Assembly: GCA_964439605.1 (NCBI GenBank)
Contig: CAYTPC010000110.1
Span: 1-26,600, forward strand
From: JAITWT01 sp964439605
GTDB taxonomy: Bacteria; Pseudomonadota; Gammaproteobacteria; Burkholderiales; Burkholderiaceae_C
Direction of reading: 5' to 3'
Length of the DNA stretch: 26,600 nt
Positions 1 to 7,977 of the stretch are shown here, piece after piece. Both the position numbers and the translations under genes were made by a program. A model generated the notes under the pieces. It did not search any database and had not been told where the DNA came from. It saw only the letters and a list, made by a program, of their open reading frames with translations. The first letter of the stretch is position 1. Every line of letters begins with the position of its first letter.

Positions 1-1
1 G

Positions 2-598
2 GCCGATGCCGCGCACTACCGGGCGCAGGCCCAGGGCGCGCTGCTGACGGCGCGCAACAAGGTGACGGCGGCGCGCGAGAAGGCCCGCCGCATGGACGAA
101 TTGCTGCAAGAGGCGTTCGTCTCGGCCCAGGCGCGTGATGATGCGCAGGCCGAATTGCGCCTGGCCGAGTCCGAGCTTGTGACCGCGCAGGAGAACAGCC
201 AGATCGCCAAAATGGAACACCGCCAGTCGATGGACCAACTCAATCGCCGCGTGCTGCGCAGCCCCTTCGATGGCGCCGTGGTCGATCAATACCTGCACCC
301 GGGTTCGCTGGTAGACGGGGGAGAGGGCAAGAAGCACATCCTGAAAGTTGCCCAGACCAACCCGCTGATCGTCCATGCGATCCTGCCCTTCACGCTGTTC
401 CCTGAACTTCACATTGGCGATACGGCCGTGGTGATGCCGGAAAAGCCCTTCACCCGGAAGATCGAGGCACGCATCAGAACCATTGACCGGGTCATCGACT
501 CGGCGGCCGGAACCTTTGGCGTTCAGGTCGAACTGGACAACGCCAAGCAGGATCTGCCGGCGGGGATTCGGTGCAAGTTGCGGGTGGGGCAGAAGTGA
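2..598 (+). CDS. HlyD-family periplasmic adaptor subunit (RND/MFP type), 5' partial
   Basis: The reading frame is open from base 2, so the N-terminus lies outside the window; 198 residues are visible. The first ~75 residues are rich in Ala, Arg, Glu and Gln with heptad-like spacing, as in the alpha-helical hairpin of membrane-fusion adaptors. They are followed by a lipoyl-half motif (LRSPFDGAVVD) and a beta-barrel-like segment ending in GIRCKLRVGQK. Such adaptors link an inner-membrane pump to an outer-membrane channel in the periplasm. The protein ends soon after the beta-barrel, so any membrane-proximal domain is short or missing. It converges on the acyl-CoA synthetase gene with a 47-nt gap. 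The pump partner must lie upstream, outside the window, so the substrate cannot be inferred. Family assignment is good; the subfamily is uncertain. Confidence 0.8.
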   Translation, partial: ADAAHYRAQAQGALLTARNKVTAAREKARRMDELLQEAFVSAQARDDAQAELRLAESELVTAQENSQIAKMEHRQSMDQLNRRVLRSPFDGAVVDQYLHPGSLVDGGEGKKHILKVAQTNPLIVHAILPFTLFPELHIGDTAVVMPEKPFTRKIEARIRTIDRVIDSAAGTFGVQVELDNAKQDLPAGIRCKLRVGQK

Positions 599-603
599 AC
601 TTT

Positions 604-640
604 CCTTGTTCCCTATGAGATACGGATTTCAGGGGAAAGG
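604..640. terminator. Imperfect hairpin between convergent genes (weak terminator candidate)
   Basis: CCTTGTTCCCT (604-614) can pair imperfectly with AGGGGAAAGG (631-640) across a 16-nt loop. The hairpin sits in the 47-nt gap between the adaptor stop and the acyl-CoA synthetase stop. Neither strand has a clear T-run afterwards, so intrinsic termination is doubtful. Confidence 0.25.
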
Positions 641-645
641 TCAGA

Positions 646-2274
646 TTAAGTGGATGAAAGCTCGCATAAAAGCCTCTCTCGCATTTCGCGCTTGAGTAGT
701 TTGCCGTTGGCATTGCGCGGCAGCGGCTGTTCGGCCACGGTGAAGCTCTCGGGCACCTTGTAGTCTGCCAGGCGCTCTGCGCAAAAGGCACGCAAAGCGT
801 CGGTATCAATACGCCCGCTTGTTCGCGGGTGGATGAATGCATGGACGCGCTCGCCTAACACTGCGCAGGGTTTGGCGACCACGGCAGCCTCCAGCACATC
901 GGGGTACTGACACAAGATATTTTCGACCTCGATGCAGAAGATCTTGTAGCCACCGCGGTTGAGCATGTCCTTACGGCGATCCATCACATAGACAAAACCG
1001 TCGGTATCCATGCGGCCCACGTCGCCGCTACGCCAGTAGCCGCCAACAATGTTCTCGGCCGTAGCCTGCGGGTTGTCCCAATAACCAGATACGACCATCG
1101 GTCCGCGAAGCCAGAGTTCGCCAACTTCGCCACGCGGCAGTTCCAGGCCGTCATCATCCATCACTGCCACCTCGGCACAAGGCAACACCCTACCGACACT
1201 GTCGAGATGACTCCTTGTGAGGGCCGCAGGCATGATGACGGCGGGCGAGGTCGTCTCGGTGGCGCCATAGCAATTCGACATGCGCAGGTTTGGCAAGCGC
1301 TTCGCCAACTGGTCGATGGTGGCTCCGTTCATTGGTGCGCCGCCATAACCGCAGACTGTCCAGGCCGAGAGATCGTGTGCATCGAAATCGTCTTGCAGCA
1401 AGCACAGGCTTATCATGGCAGGCACCATGATCGTAAAGCTCATGCGCTTACGCGCCGCGAGTTGCAGGAAATCTTGCGCCTTGAACGACTCGGCAATGAT
1501 CAGCGTACCCCCGAGACCCAGCGTGACCATCATCAGGCCGACAAGACCAGTGACGTGGCTCAATGGCACGACCACTGCGCCGCGCACATCCTCATCCAGA
1601 CCTAGGGCATGTTGGTAATGCAGAACGGAGTGAACCACATTGAGGTGGGTCAGCATGGCCCCCTTCGGAAAGCCCGTGGTGCCCGAGGTGTACATGATGA
1701 TGGCGACATCGTCCTCATGCACCGGCTGACACGCGGTCAGGGGTGCGTGCTGCCGCAGAGCAGCAAAGGACTGAGGTTGCTCGACCGACACGCCGACAAG
1801 CAGGCGATGGCGCAACTTGGGGACATCACTTTCGACGGGCCAACGCGATTGCAACGATGCGTCGGAAATCAACACACTCGCACCACTATGGTTCAGGATA
1901 TAGGCCAAGCCTGGCGTTTGCTCGCGCACGCTCAGAGGGACAACGACGGCTCCTAATGCCTGCACCGCGAAGAAGGCCACGACGAAGTCACTGTGATTGC
2001 CCAACAGTAACGCTACACGGTCACCAGGCGCCACGCCCATGGCACGCAATCCGGAAGCGGCGCGCAGGGCGTGATCTTCCAGCATTGCCCAGGTCAGGCA
2101 TATTTCCCCCATCTCACCTTCGCTGATCACGGCTTCGCGGTCAGCGTGACGCGCGGCGGCTGAGCGCCACATGTCGTTAATGTCGCGTGGACGCTGCAAA
2201 AAGCAGCGCACCACACGATTGCCGAAATGCCACTCCAGTCGAGTTTCGGGCAGTTTCATCAAGGTATTGGTCAT
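646..2274 (-). CDS. AMP-forming acyl-CoA synthetase (fatty-acid/carboxylate-CoA ligase)
   Basis: The 542-residue product belongs to the ANL adenylate-forming superfamily and should convert a carboxylic acid to its acyl-CoA in the cytoplasm using ATP and CoA. Visible motifs are the P-loop-like YTSGTTGFPKG at residues 195-205, YGATE at 336-340, the hinge region around RSGDVG and DRRKDML near 416-438, and the C-terminal catalytic-lysine motif PRNANGKLLKRE near 519-530. The reading frame is open 15 codons further upstream, but the ATG at 2274 is preferred because GGGAG lies about 7 nt upstream. It is the last gene of the minus-strand cluster, 89 nt after the acyl-CoA dehydrogenase. The substrate is not shown by the sequence. 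By context it activates the acid brought in by the adjacent Liv-type transporter; in that role it would be equivalent to LvaE of the levulinate pathway. Confidence 0.88.
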   Translation of the reverse strand: MTNTLMKLPETRLEWHFGNRVVRCFLQRPRDINDMWRSAAARHADREAVISEGEMGEICLTWAMLEDHALRAASGLRAMGVAPGDRVALLLGNHSDFVVAFFAVQALGAVVVPLSVREQTPGLAYILNHSGASVLISDASLQSRWPVESDVPKLRHRLLVGVSVEQPQSFAALRQHAPLTACQPVHEDDVAIIMYTSGTTGFPKGAMLTHLNVVHSVLHYQHALGLDEDVRGAVVVPLSHVTGLVGLMMVTLGLGGTLIIAESFKAQDFLQLAARKRMSFTIMVPAMISLCLLQDDFDAHDLSAWTVCGYGGAPMNGATIDQLAKRLPNLRMSNCYGATETTSPAVIMPAALTRSHLDSVGRVLPCAEVAVMDDDGLELPRGEVGELWLRGPMVVSGYWDNPQATAENIVGGYWRSGDVGRMDTDGFVYVMDRRKDMLNRGGYKIFCIEVENILCQYPDVLEAAVVAKPCAVLGERVHAFIHPRTSGRIDTDALRAFCAERLADYKVPESFTVAEQPLPRNANGKLLKREMRERLLCELSST

Positions 2275-2363
2275 GCTTCGGCTCCCATTAAGGACTCGTC
2301 CATTCCCGCGAGCGCGCACGTCACGGACAGGGCCTCACGGTACTCGGCCACAATGCGCTCTTT

Positions 2364-3611
2364 TCAGTGCATAGAGTAATAAACTGCTGTCGACCCAAGG
2401 TTCTCTTTCGCGCGCACCAACTCCGCACGAGCCAGCGTGCGCAAGTGCACTTCGTCGGGACCATCGAAAAAGCGCATGGCGCGCCCCCAGGACCACAAAT
2501 AAGATAACGGCGTGTCGGGTGTGACTCCCATGGCTCCAAAAACTTGCATAGCCCGATCGATTACGCGGGTTTGCAATTGGGCCGCCACGAGCTTAATGGC
2601 CGATACGTCCACGTGTGCGGATTTGTTGCCGTAGGTATCCATCTTCCAGGCCGCATGGAGTACGAGTAAGCGCGCCTGATCGATTTCCACGCGGGAGTAG
2701 CCGATCCAGTCCTGCACGTTGGCATAGTCGCTCAAGTGCTTGCCGAAGGCGCGACGCGACAGGGCGCGCTCACACATCAGTTCCATCGCCAATTCGCACT
2801 GCCCGATGGTGCGCATGCAGTGATGGACACGCCCCGGCCCCAGGCGCGCCTGCGCTAAGGCGAAGCCCGCACCCTCTTCGCCGATGAGGTTCGAGATGGG
2901 AACGCGCACGTTGGTGTAGGTCACTTCGCAGTGCCCATCGGGCGCATGGTGGTGCATGATGGGCACGTTACGAACGATGCGGAAGCCCGGGGTATCCAGC
3001 GGCACGATAACCATGGAGTGTCGAGCGTGACGAGGCGCGTCTGGACTCTCGTTGGTCACGCCCATGACGATGGCGAACTTGCAATTGGGGTGCAGCGCGC
3101 CGGTGGTGAACCATTTCCGGCCATTGATCACGTATTCGTCGCCTTCGCGCCGAATGGTGGTGGCGATGTTCGTGGCGTCCGATGAAGCCACGTCAGGCTC
3201 GGTCATTGAGAAGCAGGAGCGTGTTTTACCTTCGAGTAGCGGCACGAGCCAGCGCTCGCGCTGCTCGGGTGTGGCAAACAGGTGCAACAGTTCCATGTTG
3301 CCTGTGTCGGGCGCGTTGCAGTTGAATACCTCGGGTGCCCAGGGAATGCGTCCCATGATCTCGGCCAGTGGCGCATATTCCATGTTGCTCAGGCGTGTGC
3401 CTGGCTCGTCGTCGCGCAGCCCCGGCAGAAACAGGTTCCACAATCCCGCCTCACGCGCCAGCGCTTTGAGTGGTTCGACAACGGCCGTTGGATAGACGCC
3501 CGTAGCCGCGACCCGCTCAAATTCGGCATTGCTAGGCAACACATGCCGGTCCATGAACTTCTTCATCGTACGCTGCATCTGCAGGCTCTCTTCGCTGTAT
3601 TCGAATTGCAA
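2364..3611 (-). CDS. Acyl-CoA dehydrogenase, ACAD10/11-like, TTG start
   Basis: The 415-residue FAD flavoprotein has an N-terminal helical domain, the FAD/substrate motif CFSMTEPDVASSD (133-145), GRKWFTTGA (164-172), the mid-domain HHHAPDGHCEV (220-230), RLGPGRVHHCMR (256-267), SRRAFGK (285-291) and QVFGAMGV (356-363). In FFDGPDEVH (381-389) an Asp stands where medium-chain enzymes have the catalytic Glu of YEG. This pattern is typical of the large ACAD10/11-type group rather than of short- or medium-chain enzymes. No ATG gives a sensible N-terminus. The TTG at 3611 begins MQFEYSEES and has GGAG 7 nt upstream, while an upstream extension to 3821 would run into the kinase gene. It lies 23 nt after the kinase stop. 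Its likely role is dehydrogenation, or phosphate elimination, of the acyl-CoA handled by that kinase; the latter is inference. Confidence 0.88.
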   Translation of the reverse strand: MQFEYSEESLQMQRTMKKFMDRHVLPSNAEFERVAATGVYPTAVVEPLKALAREAGLWNLFLPGLRDDEPGTRLSNMEYAPLAEIMGRIPWAPEVFNCNAPDTGNMELLHLFATPEQRERWLVPLLEGKTRSCFSMTEPDVASSDATNIATTIRREGDEYVINGRKWFTTGALHPNCKFAIVMGVTNESPDAPRHARHSMVIVPLDTPGFRIVRNVPIMHHHAPDGHCEVTYTNVRVPISNLIGEEGAGFALAQARLGPGRVHHCMRTIGQCELAMELMCERALSRRAFGKHLSDYANVQDWIGYSRVEIDQARLLVLHAAWKMDTYGNKSAHVDVSAIKLVAAQLQTRVIDRAMQVFGAMGVTPDTPLSYLWSWGRAMRFFDGPDEVHLRTLARAELVRAKENLGSTAVYYSMH

Positions 3612-3618
3612 AATTAAT

Positions 3619-3622
3619 CTCC
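3619..3622 (-). promoter_or_regulatory. Ribosome binding site deciding the TTG start of the acyl-CoA dehydrogenase
   Basis: On the minus strand GGAG is followed by 7 nt and then TTG at 3611. The site lies between the kinase stop and the dehydrogenase. It supports the TTG over the next in-frame ATG codons, which would remove the conserved N-terminal FEYSEE segment. Confidence 0.6.
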
Positions 3623-3634
3623 AGATGGAAAAAT

Positions 3635-4666
3635 TCAGAAAAGAGGGACAGGGGTATGAATGGCTTCGATCCCGCGCTGCGCAAGCGCTCGGCTCAACTG
3701 TCCCACTTCGGCAGCGTTGTCGGCCACTGCATTGCCGCGCGCAGCGCGCGCGGCAATGCCCTCGAAAATCACGGCCCAGCGCATAAACGCGAAGGCCCAA
3801 TGGAAAGGGGTGGCTTGGCACGTTGTCGCCCTGCCTGCATGGCGGTAGTAATGCGCCAGGTATTCGTGTTCAGTGGGGATGCCAAGCGCCGCTAAATCAA
3901 GCCCCCGGATGCCGCCAAACTCTTCGGGCAGCGTACGCCATGTCACGGTATTGAACGCCACGTCGGACAACGGATGGCCCAGGGTAGAAAGCTCCCAGTC
4001 AAGCACGGCCACCACGCGCGACTCCCGGGGATGGAACAGCAGATTGTTGAGCTTGAAGTCCCCATGGGTGAGCGTGGTTTCTTCATCGGCAGGCAAATGC
4101 GCTTGCAACCAAGCCAGTAGTTCGTCGATACCCGGGTTCTCCCGCGTTTTCGATAGAACCCACTGCTGCTGCCAGCGACGCAACTGGCGCGCGAAAAACC
4201 CACCCTCGCGCCCAAAGCCATCTAGCCCTGCAGCGCGCCAATCCACTGCATGCAGTTGCGCCAATGTGTCGGCCATCGCAAGATAGATGGCGCGGCGCTC
4301 GGTAGGCGCCATACCGGGCAGATGGTTGTTCGGGAAGACGCGCCCTTCGATCCTCTCCATCAAATAGAACGGCGTGCCCACGATGTCAGGCTCAGCGTGA
4401 TAGAGCACCACCGGCGGCACGGGTAACGCGGTAGCCGCGAGCGCCTGCATAACGCGGTACTCACGGTCCACTGCATGCGCTGAGGGGAGCACGTCACCAG
4501 CAGGCTTCTTGCGCAACACCATGCGGCGGTTGTCGAAGCTGACGAAGTAGGTTGGGTTGGACTGGCCGCCGCCGATGGCTTGAAGCTGCATGGCACCCTG
4601 CAACCCTGGCAGGCGCTGGCATAGGAAAACTTCAAGGCGCCGTTCGTCGAAACGGTTCGCGCTCAT
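3635..4666 (-). CDS. Phosphotransferase family protein (APH-fold kinase, ACAD10/11 N-domain / LvaA-like)
   Basis: This 343-residue protein has the aminoglycoside-phosphotransferase/choline-kinase fold. It shows a Gly-rich loop GGGQSNPTY (32-40), a candidate ATP-binding lysine in LRKKP (51-55), the catalytic loop HGDFKLNN (201-208; Asp203 base, Asn208 metal ligand) and the metal-binding DWE (223-225). Its neighbours, an acyl-CoA dehydrogenase and a CoA ligase, argue against antibiotic resistance. Relatives are the kinase domain of ACAD10/11 and LvaA of Pseudomonas, which phosphorylate 4-hydroxyacyl substrates so that the hydroxyl can leave as phosphate. The ATG overlaps the livF stop in ATGA, indicating translational coupling. 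A 14-bp perfect inverted repeat lies inside the coding region near its 3' end. The hydroxyacyl substrate is inferred from family and context. Confidence 0.85.
   Translation of the reverse strand: MSANRFDERRLEVFLCQRLPGLQGAMQLQAIGGGQSNPTYFVSFDNRRMVLRKKPAGDVLPSAHAVDREYRVMQALAATALPVPPVVLYHAEPDIVGTPFYLMERIEGRVFPNNHLPGMAPTERRAIYLAMADTLAQLHAVDWRAAGLDGFGREGGFFARQLRRWQQQWVLSKTRENPGIDELLAWLQAHLPADEETTLTHGDFKLNNLLFHPRESRVVAVLDWELSTLGHPLSDVAFNTVTWRTLPEEFGGIRGLDLAALGIPTEHEYLAHYYRHAGRATTCQATPFHWAFAFMRWAVIFEGIAARAARGNAVADNAAEVGQLSRALAQRGIEAIHTPVPLF
3729..3759. repeat. 14-bp perfect inverted repeat with a 3-nt loop inside the kinase gene
   Basis: GCATTGCCGCGCGC (3729-3742) is the exact reverse complement of 3746-3759, separated by AGC. 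It encodes the Ala/Arg-rich stretch around IAARAARGNAVAD near residues 304-316 of the kinase. In mRNA it would form a very GC-rich hairpin about 95 nt before the kinase stop and 120 nt before the next gene. Confidence 0.7.
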
Positions 4667-5340
4667 GTCGTCGCCTTTGGCTGTGTTGCCTGATTGGCGC
4701 CGCGCTCAATCACATGTTCGCTATCGAACAACGTACGTGAATGGTTGTGCTCGGACTGCGAGATGAGAACTGACAGATGGTACGCCTTGAGGCTGAAAAT
4801 GACTTCTGACAGTCGCTTGGACAGCGCGGGCGCCACGCCTTCGAATGGCTCGTCGAGTAGCAGCAACTGCGTGCCAATTGCCAGCGCGCGGCCCAATGCC
4901 ACCAGCTTTTGCTGGCCACCGCTTAGCAGTAGCGCTTTGCGTGCGCCCAGTTCCTTGACCTCGGGCATCAGCTCATAGACGAAATTGAGCCGTTCGCGTA
5001 CTCCTAGGTGGCGTGACACCCACAGAGGCAGCAGGATGTTTTCCTCCACCGTCAACTGAGGCACCAGGCCCCGATCTTCGGGCATGTGCCCTATGCCCAA
5101 GTGCGCGCGACGATGCACGGGCATGGTAAGCAGATTTTCGCCTGCGAACCGGATACTCCCATCGCTGGGCTTGAGGTGGCCCATGATCGTGCGCATCAAC
5201 GTGGTCTTGCCTGCGCCGTTGCGGCCGATGAGGCCTACCATCTCACCCTTGCACACCTGTAGCGAGAAGCCTCGTAGCGCGGGCATGGCCTGGATGCTCA
5301 CATCCACCGATTCGACTGCAAGCAGCTCTGCACGACTCAT
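4663..5340 (-). CDS. livF: Branched-chain-amino-acid-type ABC transporter ATP-binding protein (LivF-like), C-terminally shortened
   Basis: This 225-residue ABC ATPase has Walker A GRNGAGKT (39-46), signature LSGGQQ (139-144) and Walker B LLLLDEP (160-165 region). It belongs to the HAAT/Liv uptake family and would energise import together with LivG and LivHM. Two features are odd. The segment after Walker B reads SQSEHN (194-199) where LivF usually has VEQN. The C-terminus also stops shortly after the LFDSEHVIERG segment, lacking the roughly 20-25-residue tail (usually ending near YLGG) seen in the second LivF of this window. Its start overlaps the livG stop in ATGA and its stop overlaps the kinase start in ATGA, so it is tightly coupled on both sides. 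The assignment is secure; the ligand is unknown. Confidence 0.87.
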   Translation of the reverse strand: MSRAELLAVESVDVSIQAMPALRGFSLQVCKGEMVGLIGRNGAGKTTLMRTIMGHLKPSDGSIRFAGENLLTMPVHRRAHLGIGHMPEDRGLVPQLTVEENILLPLWVSRHLGVRERLNFVYELMPEVKELGARKALLLSGGQQKLVALGRALAIGTQLLLLDEPFEGVAPALSKRLSEVIFSLKAYHLSVLISQSEHNHSRTLFDSEHVIERGANQATQPKATT

Positions 5341-6089
5341 ACCGCGCCTCCCGTTACATGACGTTGCACGTCTTCGTTCGCCAGTACATCGGTCGCTGTG
5401 CCATCGGCAATGATCCGTCCGCTATAGAACGCGATCACGCGCTCCGAGAATCGCGAGACGATCTCCATGTCATGTTCCACGAAGAACACCGTGGCCTGCT
5501 CGTGCGACAGGGCCTGCATCAGACGTTCCATGGTCACGAACTTCTCGTCGACACTCACGGCCGACGTCGGTTCGTCCAGCAGTAACAGCAGCGGATGGCG
5601 AGCGAGCGCCATCGCAATATCCAGCAGCTTGCGCACGCCACCCGCCAGCTCGGATACGGGCTTGTGCGCGGTGGCCTCCAACGAAAAGCGCGCAAGTAGT
5701 TCGTGGGCGTGCGCCACAGCATCGGCACGCTGGCTCGACCGCCACGGCGAAAGGCCATGCGGATTGCTCGCTGTCACGGCCACCAGCAGGTTTTCAAGCA
5801 CCGTGAGTTCCAGAAACAACTGCGGAATCTGGAACGAGCGGCAAATGCCTTGGCGCGCCAGCACCCGCGGCGGCTGACCGGTCACGTCTTTCCCGAGCAG
5901 GCGTATCTGGCCGCTGTCCGGCCGCAGATAGCCCGTGACCATGTTGACGAAGGTAGTCTTACCCGCGCCATTGCTGCCGATCAAGCTGAGTCGCTGGCCT
6001 GCGGGCACAGAAATGTTCAGATCCTGCGCGGCCACTACCGCGCCGAAACGCTTATTCAGGCCAACGGCCTCCAATAGCGGCGCGCTCAT
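5337..6089 (-). CDS. livG: Branched-chain-amino-acid-type ABC transporter ATP-binding protein (LivG-like)
   Basis: The 250-residue ABC ATPase has Walker A GSNGAGKT (38-45), a Q-loop in CRSFQIPQLF (83-92), Walker B LLLLLDEP (167-174) and switch histidine in VEHDM (204-208). The signature is unusual: LAGGV (148-152) replaces the LSYGQQ/LSGGQ-type sequence, so the Ser and Gln of the consensus are both changed. The frame is open to 6329, but the ATG at 6089 starts MSAPLLEAVGL, the normal LivG N-terminus, and overlaps the livM stop in ATGA. The extra 80 upstream residues are a frame shadow of livM. It pairs with LivF for import of an organic acid or amino acid. Confidence 0.88.
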   Translation of the reverse strand: MSAPLLEAVGLNKRFGAVVAAQDLNISVPAGQRLSLIGSNGAGKTTFVNMVTGYLRPDSGQIRLLGKDVTGQPPRVLARQGICRSFQIPQLFLELTVLENLLVAVTASNPHGLSPWRSSQRADAVAHAHELLARFSLEATAHKPVSELAGGVRKLLDIAMALARHPLLLLLDEPTSAVSVDEKFVTMERLMQALSHEQATVFFVEHDMEIVSRFSERVIAFYSGRIIADGTATDVLANEDVQRHVTGGAV

Positions 6090-7042
6090 TGCACCTGCTC
6101 CCGCGCACGGATGCGTCTGCGTCCCGTCCACAGAGAACCTATGCCTTGCGGCAGTATCCACACCACGATAAGCAGGAATACCCCGAGCACGAGTTGCCAC
6201 GAGTTCGGGAAGTACAGGTTCGAGAACGAGCGCACGACCTCCAGCCCGAACGAGGCCACGAAGGCGGCTAGTACGCTCTGGTACCCGCCGAGGATGGCCG
6301 CAAAGACGAATTCGCCCGAAGTCGTCCAATAGGCGAACTGCGGATCTACATGGCCCAGCGCGATGGCCGTCAGCGCTCCGCCCATGCCGCCAAGCACGCA
6401 GGCGATCACGAAATTTACAGCCAGGGAACGCTGCGGCGAGGCGCCGAGGTACTCAACCCGTAGCCCATTGCTGCGCACCGCGCGCGATACCAGGCCCGCG
6501 CTGGAGCGGAAATATCGGCCGACCAAAGCGGCGCAGCCCGCCGCGACCACGATGGTCAACGCGTAGATCACGAAATCCGCCCCATCGCCTGACACGACCC
6601 GTCCCAGCAGCGTGGGCCGCGCAAGATTGAAGCCATCGGAACCGCCAAGGCGTGTGGACTTACTCAGCAGACCATAGCCCACCATGGATAGCGCCAGCGA
6701 AAGCATGGCAAAGAAAATGCCCCGATAGCGTGCCAGCAGTGGTGCCACGACGGCTCCAGTCGCCCCAGCGATCAGCCCGCCCGCGAACACGCGTAACAAC
6801 GCATCTTGCACGCCCATCCAGTCGGATAGCAGGGCTGCAACGTAGGCGCCGATGGCAAAGAACAAGCCCTGCCCGAAAGTAGCACCTCCGCCGCGCGTGA
6901 GCACCACCACGCCCAGAATGGCCAGACCGTGCGATGCTGCCATGGTCATGAGAAAAAGTAGCCACTGGGGCAGCAGCGCGCCCGCGAGCAGCAACCCGGC
7001 CAGCCCCATGACAGACCAGAAAAAGGACTGCTTGGCATTCAC
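6086..7042 (-). CDS. livM: Branched-chain-amino-acid-type ABC transporter permease (LivM-like)
   Basis: The 318-residue polytopic membrane protein has many hydrophobic helices, starting near residues 8-45, and the LivM-type stretch LTRGGGATFGQGLFFAIGAYVA around 48-69. It forms the inner-membrane channel with LivH. The start is GTG at 7042, one base after the livH stop, which implies translational coupling. The next ATG would cut into the first helix. The usual Gly-rich cytoplasmic coupling loop is present but divergent (ILGGYQSVLAAFVAS near residues 250-264). The C-terminus is basic (TGRRRIRAREQVQ). Confidence 0.86.
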   Translation of the reverse strand: MNAKQSFFWSVMGLAGLLLAGALLPQWLLFLMTMAASHGLAILGVVVLTRGGGATFGQGLFFAIGAYVAALLSDWMGVQDALLRVFAGGLIAGATGAVVAPLLARYRGIFFAMLSLALSMVGYGLLSKSTRLGGSDGFNLARPTLLGRVVSGDGADFVIYALTIVVAAGCAALVGRYFRSSAGLVSRAVRSNGLRVEYLGASPQRSLAVNFVIACVLGGMGGALTAIALGHVDPQFAYWTTSGEFVFAAILGGYQSVLAAFVASFGLEVVRSFSNLYFPNSWQLVLGVFLLIVVWILPQGIGSLWTGRRRIRAREQVQ

Positions 7043-7043
7043 G

Positions 7044-7940
7044 TCAAATCACCCTTGCCTTTACAGTCTGGAATAGCCCCTCTGGGCGGAAGATGAGCAC
7101 GACGGCCATCACAAGGTAGATGCTGAAAAGCTCAGCATCCGGCATCAGGTGCACGGCCAGCGAGCGCGCCAGGCCCACGACCAGGGCACCCACCGCCGCG
7201 CCCTCAATGCTGCCCAGCCCGCCGATGATGACCACCGCAAAGCTTGCGATGATGACGCCTACGCTCAGCCCTTGCTGGATCGACACCATGGGCGCTGTGA
7301 ACGCACCACCCAGCGCAGCCAGGAACACTCCCACGGAGAAAGCAAAGACGTAAACCCACTTGACCCGCACGCCCATGCCAGCGCTCATCTCGTGGTTGTG
7401 GATCACGGCCAGCACGATCTTGCCGATCACGGTACGGTTTAGGCCCAACCATACGCACAGCCCGCACACGATGGCCATCGCGACCAGAGCGAAGTCGTAA
7501 CCCACGAACGTGAGCGAACCTAACTCCACGTTGCCGAATAGATCATAGGGTTCCGTCACATAGTAGGGATTTACGCCCCACACCAGCTTAGTACCGTCCT
7601 CCAGGATGAGGAAGAGGGCATAAGTCACCTGCAGCAGCAGCACCTCGTCACAGCCATAGAAGCGCGCGAGAAACACGCGCTCCAGCAACGGCCCCATGAT
7701 GATGGCCACACCCCCGGCTGCCAGCAGCATTGCCACCAGCGACATGGCGGGCGGCAGTTCCAGCGCGGCAAACCAAGCTACCAGGCTGGCTGCTGCATAG
7801 GCGCCTAGCGCATAGAGGCTGCCATGCGCCATGTTCAGGATCTTGAGCACCCCGAACACAAGCGTAAGGCCCAGCGACACGATGAACAGCCAAGAGGCAT
7901 AGACCAGCGCGTCGGTACCAACGATCAGAGCAAGATCCAT
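7044..7940 (-). CDS. livH: Branched-chain-amino-acid-type ABC transporter permease (LivH-like)
   Basis: The 298-residue inner-membrane permease shows the LivH hallmarks: an N-terminal helix, FGVLKILNMAHGSLYALGAY near residues 29-48, and the conserved loop GGLGSIEGAAVGALVVGL near 240-257 that contacts the ATPases. It ends FRPEGLFQTVKARVI, typical of the family. The ATG at 7940 follows the livK stop by 37 nt, with only a weak GGTGG about 10 nt upstream. It is the first permease gene of a livKHMGF-ordered transporter on the minus strand. Confidence 0.88.
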   Translation of the reverse strand: MDLALIVGTDALVYASWLFIVSLGLTLVFGVLKILNMAHGSLYALGAYAAASLVAWFAALELPPAMSLVAMLLAAGGVAIIMGPLLERVFLARFYGCDEVLLLQVTYALFLILEDGTKLVWGVNPYYVTEPYDLFGNVELGSLTFVGYDFALVAMAIVCGLCVWLGLNRTVIGKIVLAVIHNHEMSAGMGVRVKWVYVFAFSVGVFLAALGGAFTAPMVSIQQGLSVGVIIASFAVVIIGGLGSIEGAAVGALVVGLARSLAVHLMPDAELFSIYLVMAVVLIFRPEGLFQTVKARVI

Positions 7941-7977
7941 GGAAAAGGAACCACCCAGATTTCAGTTAGCCAACACG

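Noticed and set aside
3635..4666. APH-fold kinase as an antibiotic-resistance gene
   Set aside because: Neighbours are acyl-CoA enzymes with overlapping starts, and the protein resembles the ACAD10/11-LvaA kinase group rather than drug kinases.
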